A DNA stretch of 41,436 nt from Fischerella muscicola SAG 1427-1 = PCC 73103 (lineage in GTDB: Bacteria > Cyanobacteriota > Cyanobacteriia > Cyanobacteriales > Nostocaceae), in contig NZ_AJLJ01000497.1 in assembly GCF_000317245.1 (NCBI RefSeq), forward strand, positions 1 through 41,436, in the 5' to 3' direction. Position numbers and translations under genes: made by a program. Position 1 is the stretch's first letter; each line of letters opens with the position of its first letter. The notes beneath the pieces are model-generated. The model was not told the origin of the DNA. It was given only the letters and a program-made list of their open reading frames with translations, and searched no databases. Below, in pieces: positions 41,209-41,436 of the stretch.

Positions 41209-41436
41209 ATGTCTCACGAAATGTATGTATCTAATTTGTTTTGCGAAGTGGCCGAAGAGCAGCAAGAACTGATTTCTGGTGGTGGTCAACTAGTGGCACT
41301 TGATGAAGTTGACTTCACTGATTTTGAGTATCAAACCGTAAGACTTGACAAGGTGATTGGTTCAGGTATTAATGGCTCTTTTATCGATAAGAGCTTTAGC
41401 AATAAATTTGTCTTCACTTCTGCCTTAGAAGAACTC
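41209..41436 (+). CDS. CTB-type bacteriocin-like precursor with double-glycine leader (partial)
   Basis: An open frame of 76 codons runs off the right edge without a stop. It starts at ATG 41209 after an AAGGAG site. The leader MSHEMYVSNLFCEVAEEQQE is followed by LISGGGQ. This is the double-glycine type of leader found on cyanobacterial CTB-family bacteriocin-like peptides, in which a peptidase-containing ABC exporter cleaves after GG. The mature part (QLVALDEVDFTDFEYQTVRL...) is acidic. No exporter or modification enzyme is visible because the window ends here. Assignment rests on the leader pattern. Confidence 0.78.
   Translation, partial: MSHEMYVSNLFCEVAEEQQELISGGGQLVALDEVDFTDFEYQTVRLDKVIGSGINGSFIDKSFSNKFVFTSALEEL

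Overview
The window is chromosomal DNA of a filamentous, probably heterocyst-forming cyanobacterium (Nostocales, Calothrix/Nostoc/Tolypothrix-like). The evidence is the many HIP1 octamers (GCGATCGC), a PsaJ-like photosystem I subunit, MenD, a ferrochelatase with the cyanobacterial C-terminal chlorophyll-binding-type helix, an orphan sugar-phosphate phosphatase of the sucrose type, DUF1822/DUF928/CHAT-CHASE2 genes, a cyanobacterial CTB-type bacteriocin-like precursor, and AT-rich spacers full of short palindromes, tandem repeats and MITE-like elements. No rRNA, tRNA or CRISPR array was seen.

Layout. 1-4.1 kb: a repeat-rich start, a sugar-type ABC solute-binding lipoprotein/periplasmic protein, a REC-PAS-GGDEF response regulator and folB. 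4.1-9 kb: menD, a REP-associated tyrosine transposase (RAYT) with its REP hairpins, an unknown 126-aa gene, a 20-bp tandem array and prolyl iminopeptidase. Two copies of a 164-bp fold-back element lie before menD and at the 3' end of the peptidase gene. 9-13.8 kb: sucrose-phosphate-phosphatase-like gene overlapping ruvA, a secreted unknown protein, a bioF-like gene and an unknown gene. 13.8-19.2 kb: hairpin repeats, a stand-alone psaJ-like gene too short for routine ORF calling, a small unknown gene convergent with a PAS-CRP regulator, and a GDSL esterase with an in-frame stop in its apparent signal peptide, bracketed by two members of one MITE family. 19.6-26.1 kb: an unknown gene, cysteine synthase, a run of small unknown genes, a second 20-bp tandem array, chaB and a membrane-anchored SDR.

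27.4-33.5 kb is the most interesting block: a sigma-70-like protein, a DUF1822 protein, a CHAT (caspase-like) plus CHASE2 membrane protein split by a single-base frameshift in a T-run, and an exported DUF928 protein. All are on one strand and tightly spaced. They look like one sensing/proteolysis/transcription module whose function is not established.

33.6-41.4 kb: a class I methyltransferase divergent from hemH, a three-gene surface-polysaccharide operon (two GT2 glycosyltransferases and a hexapeptide acetyltransferase), an unknown 255-aa gene, cobU, a small cysteine-motif protein, and at the right edge a partial double-glycine-leader bacteriocin-like precursor.

A recurring theme is mobile or dispersed repeats touching gene ends: one MITE sits just after the stop of the solute-binding protein, another supplies the last 11 codons of the peptidase, intergenic repeat sequence forms the C-terminal tail of CobU, and a low-complexity stretch is carried in frame inside the sigma-like gene.
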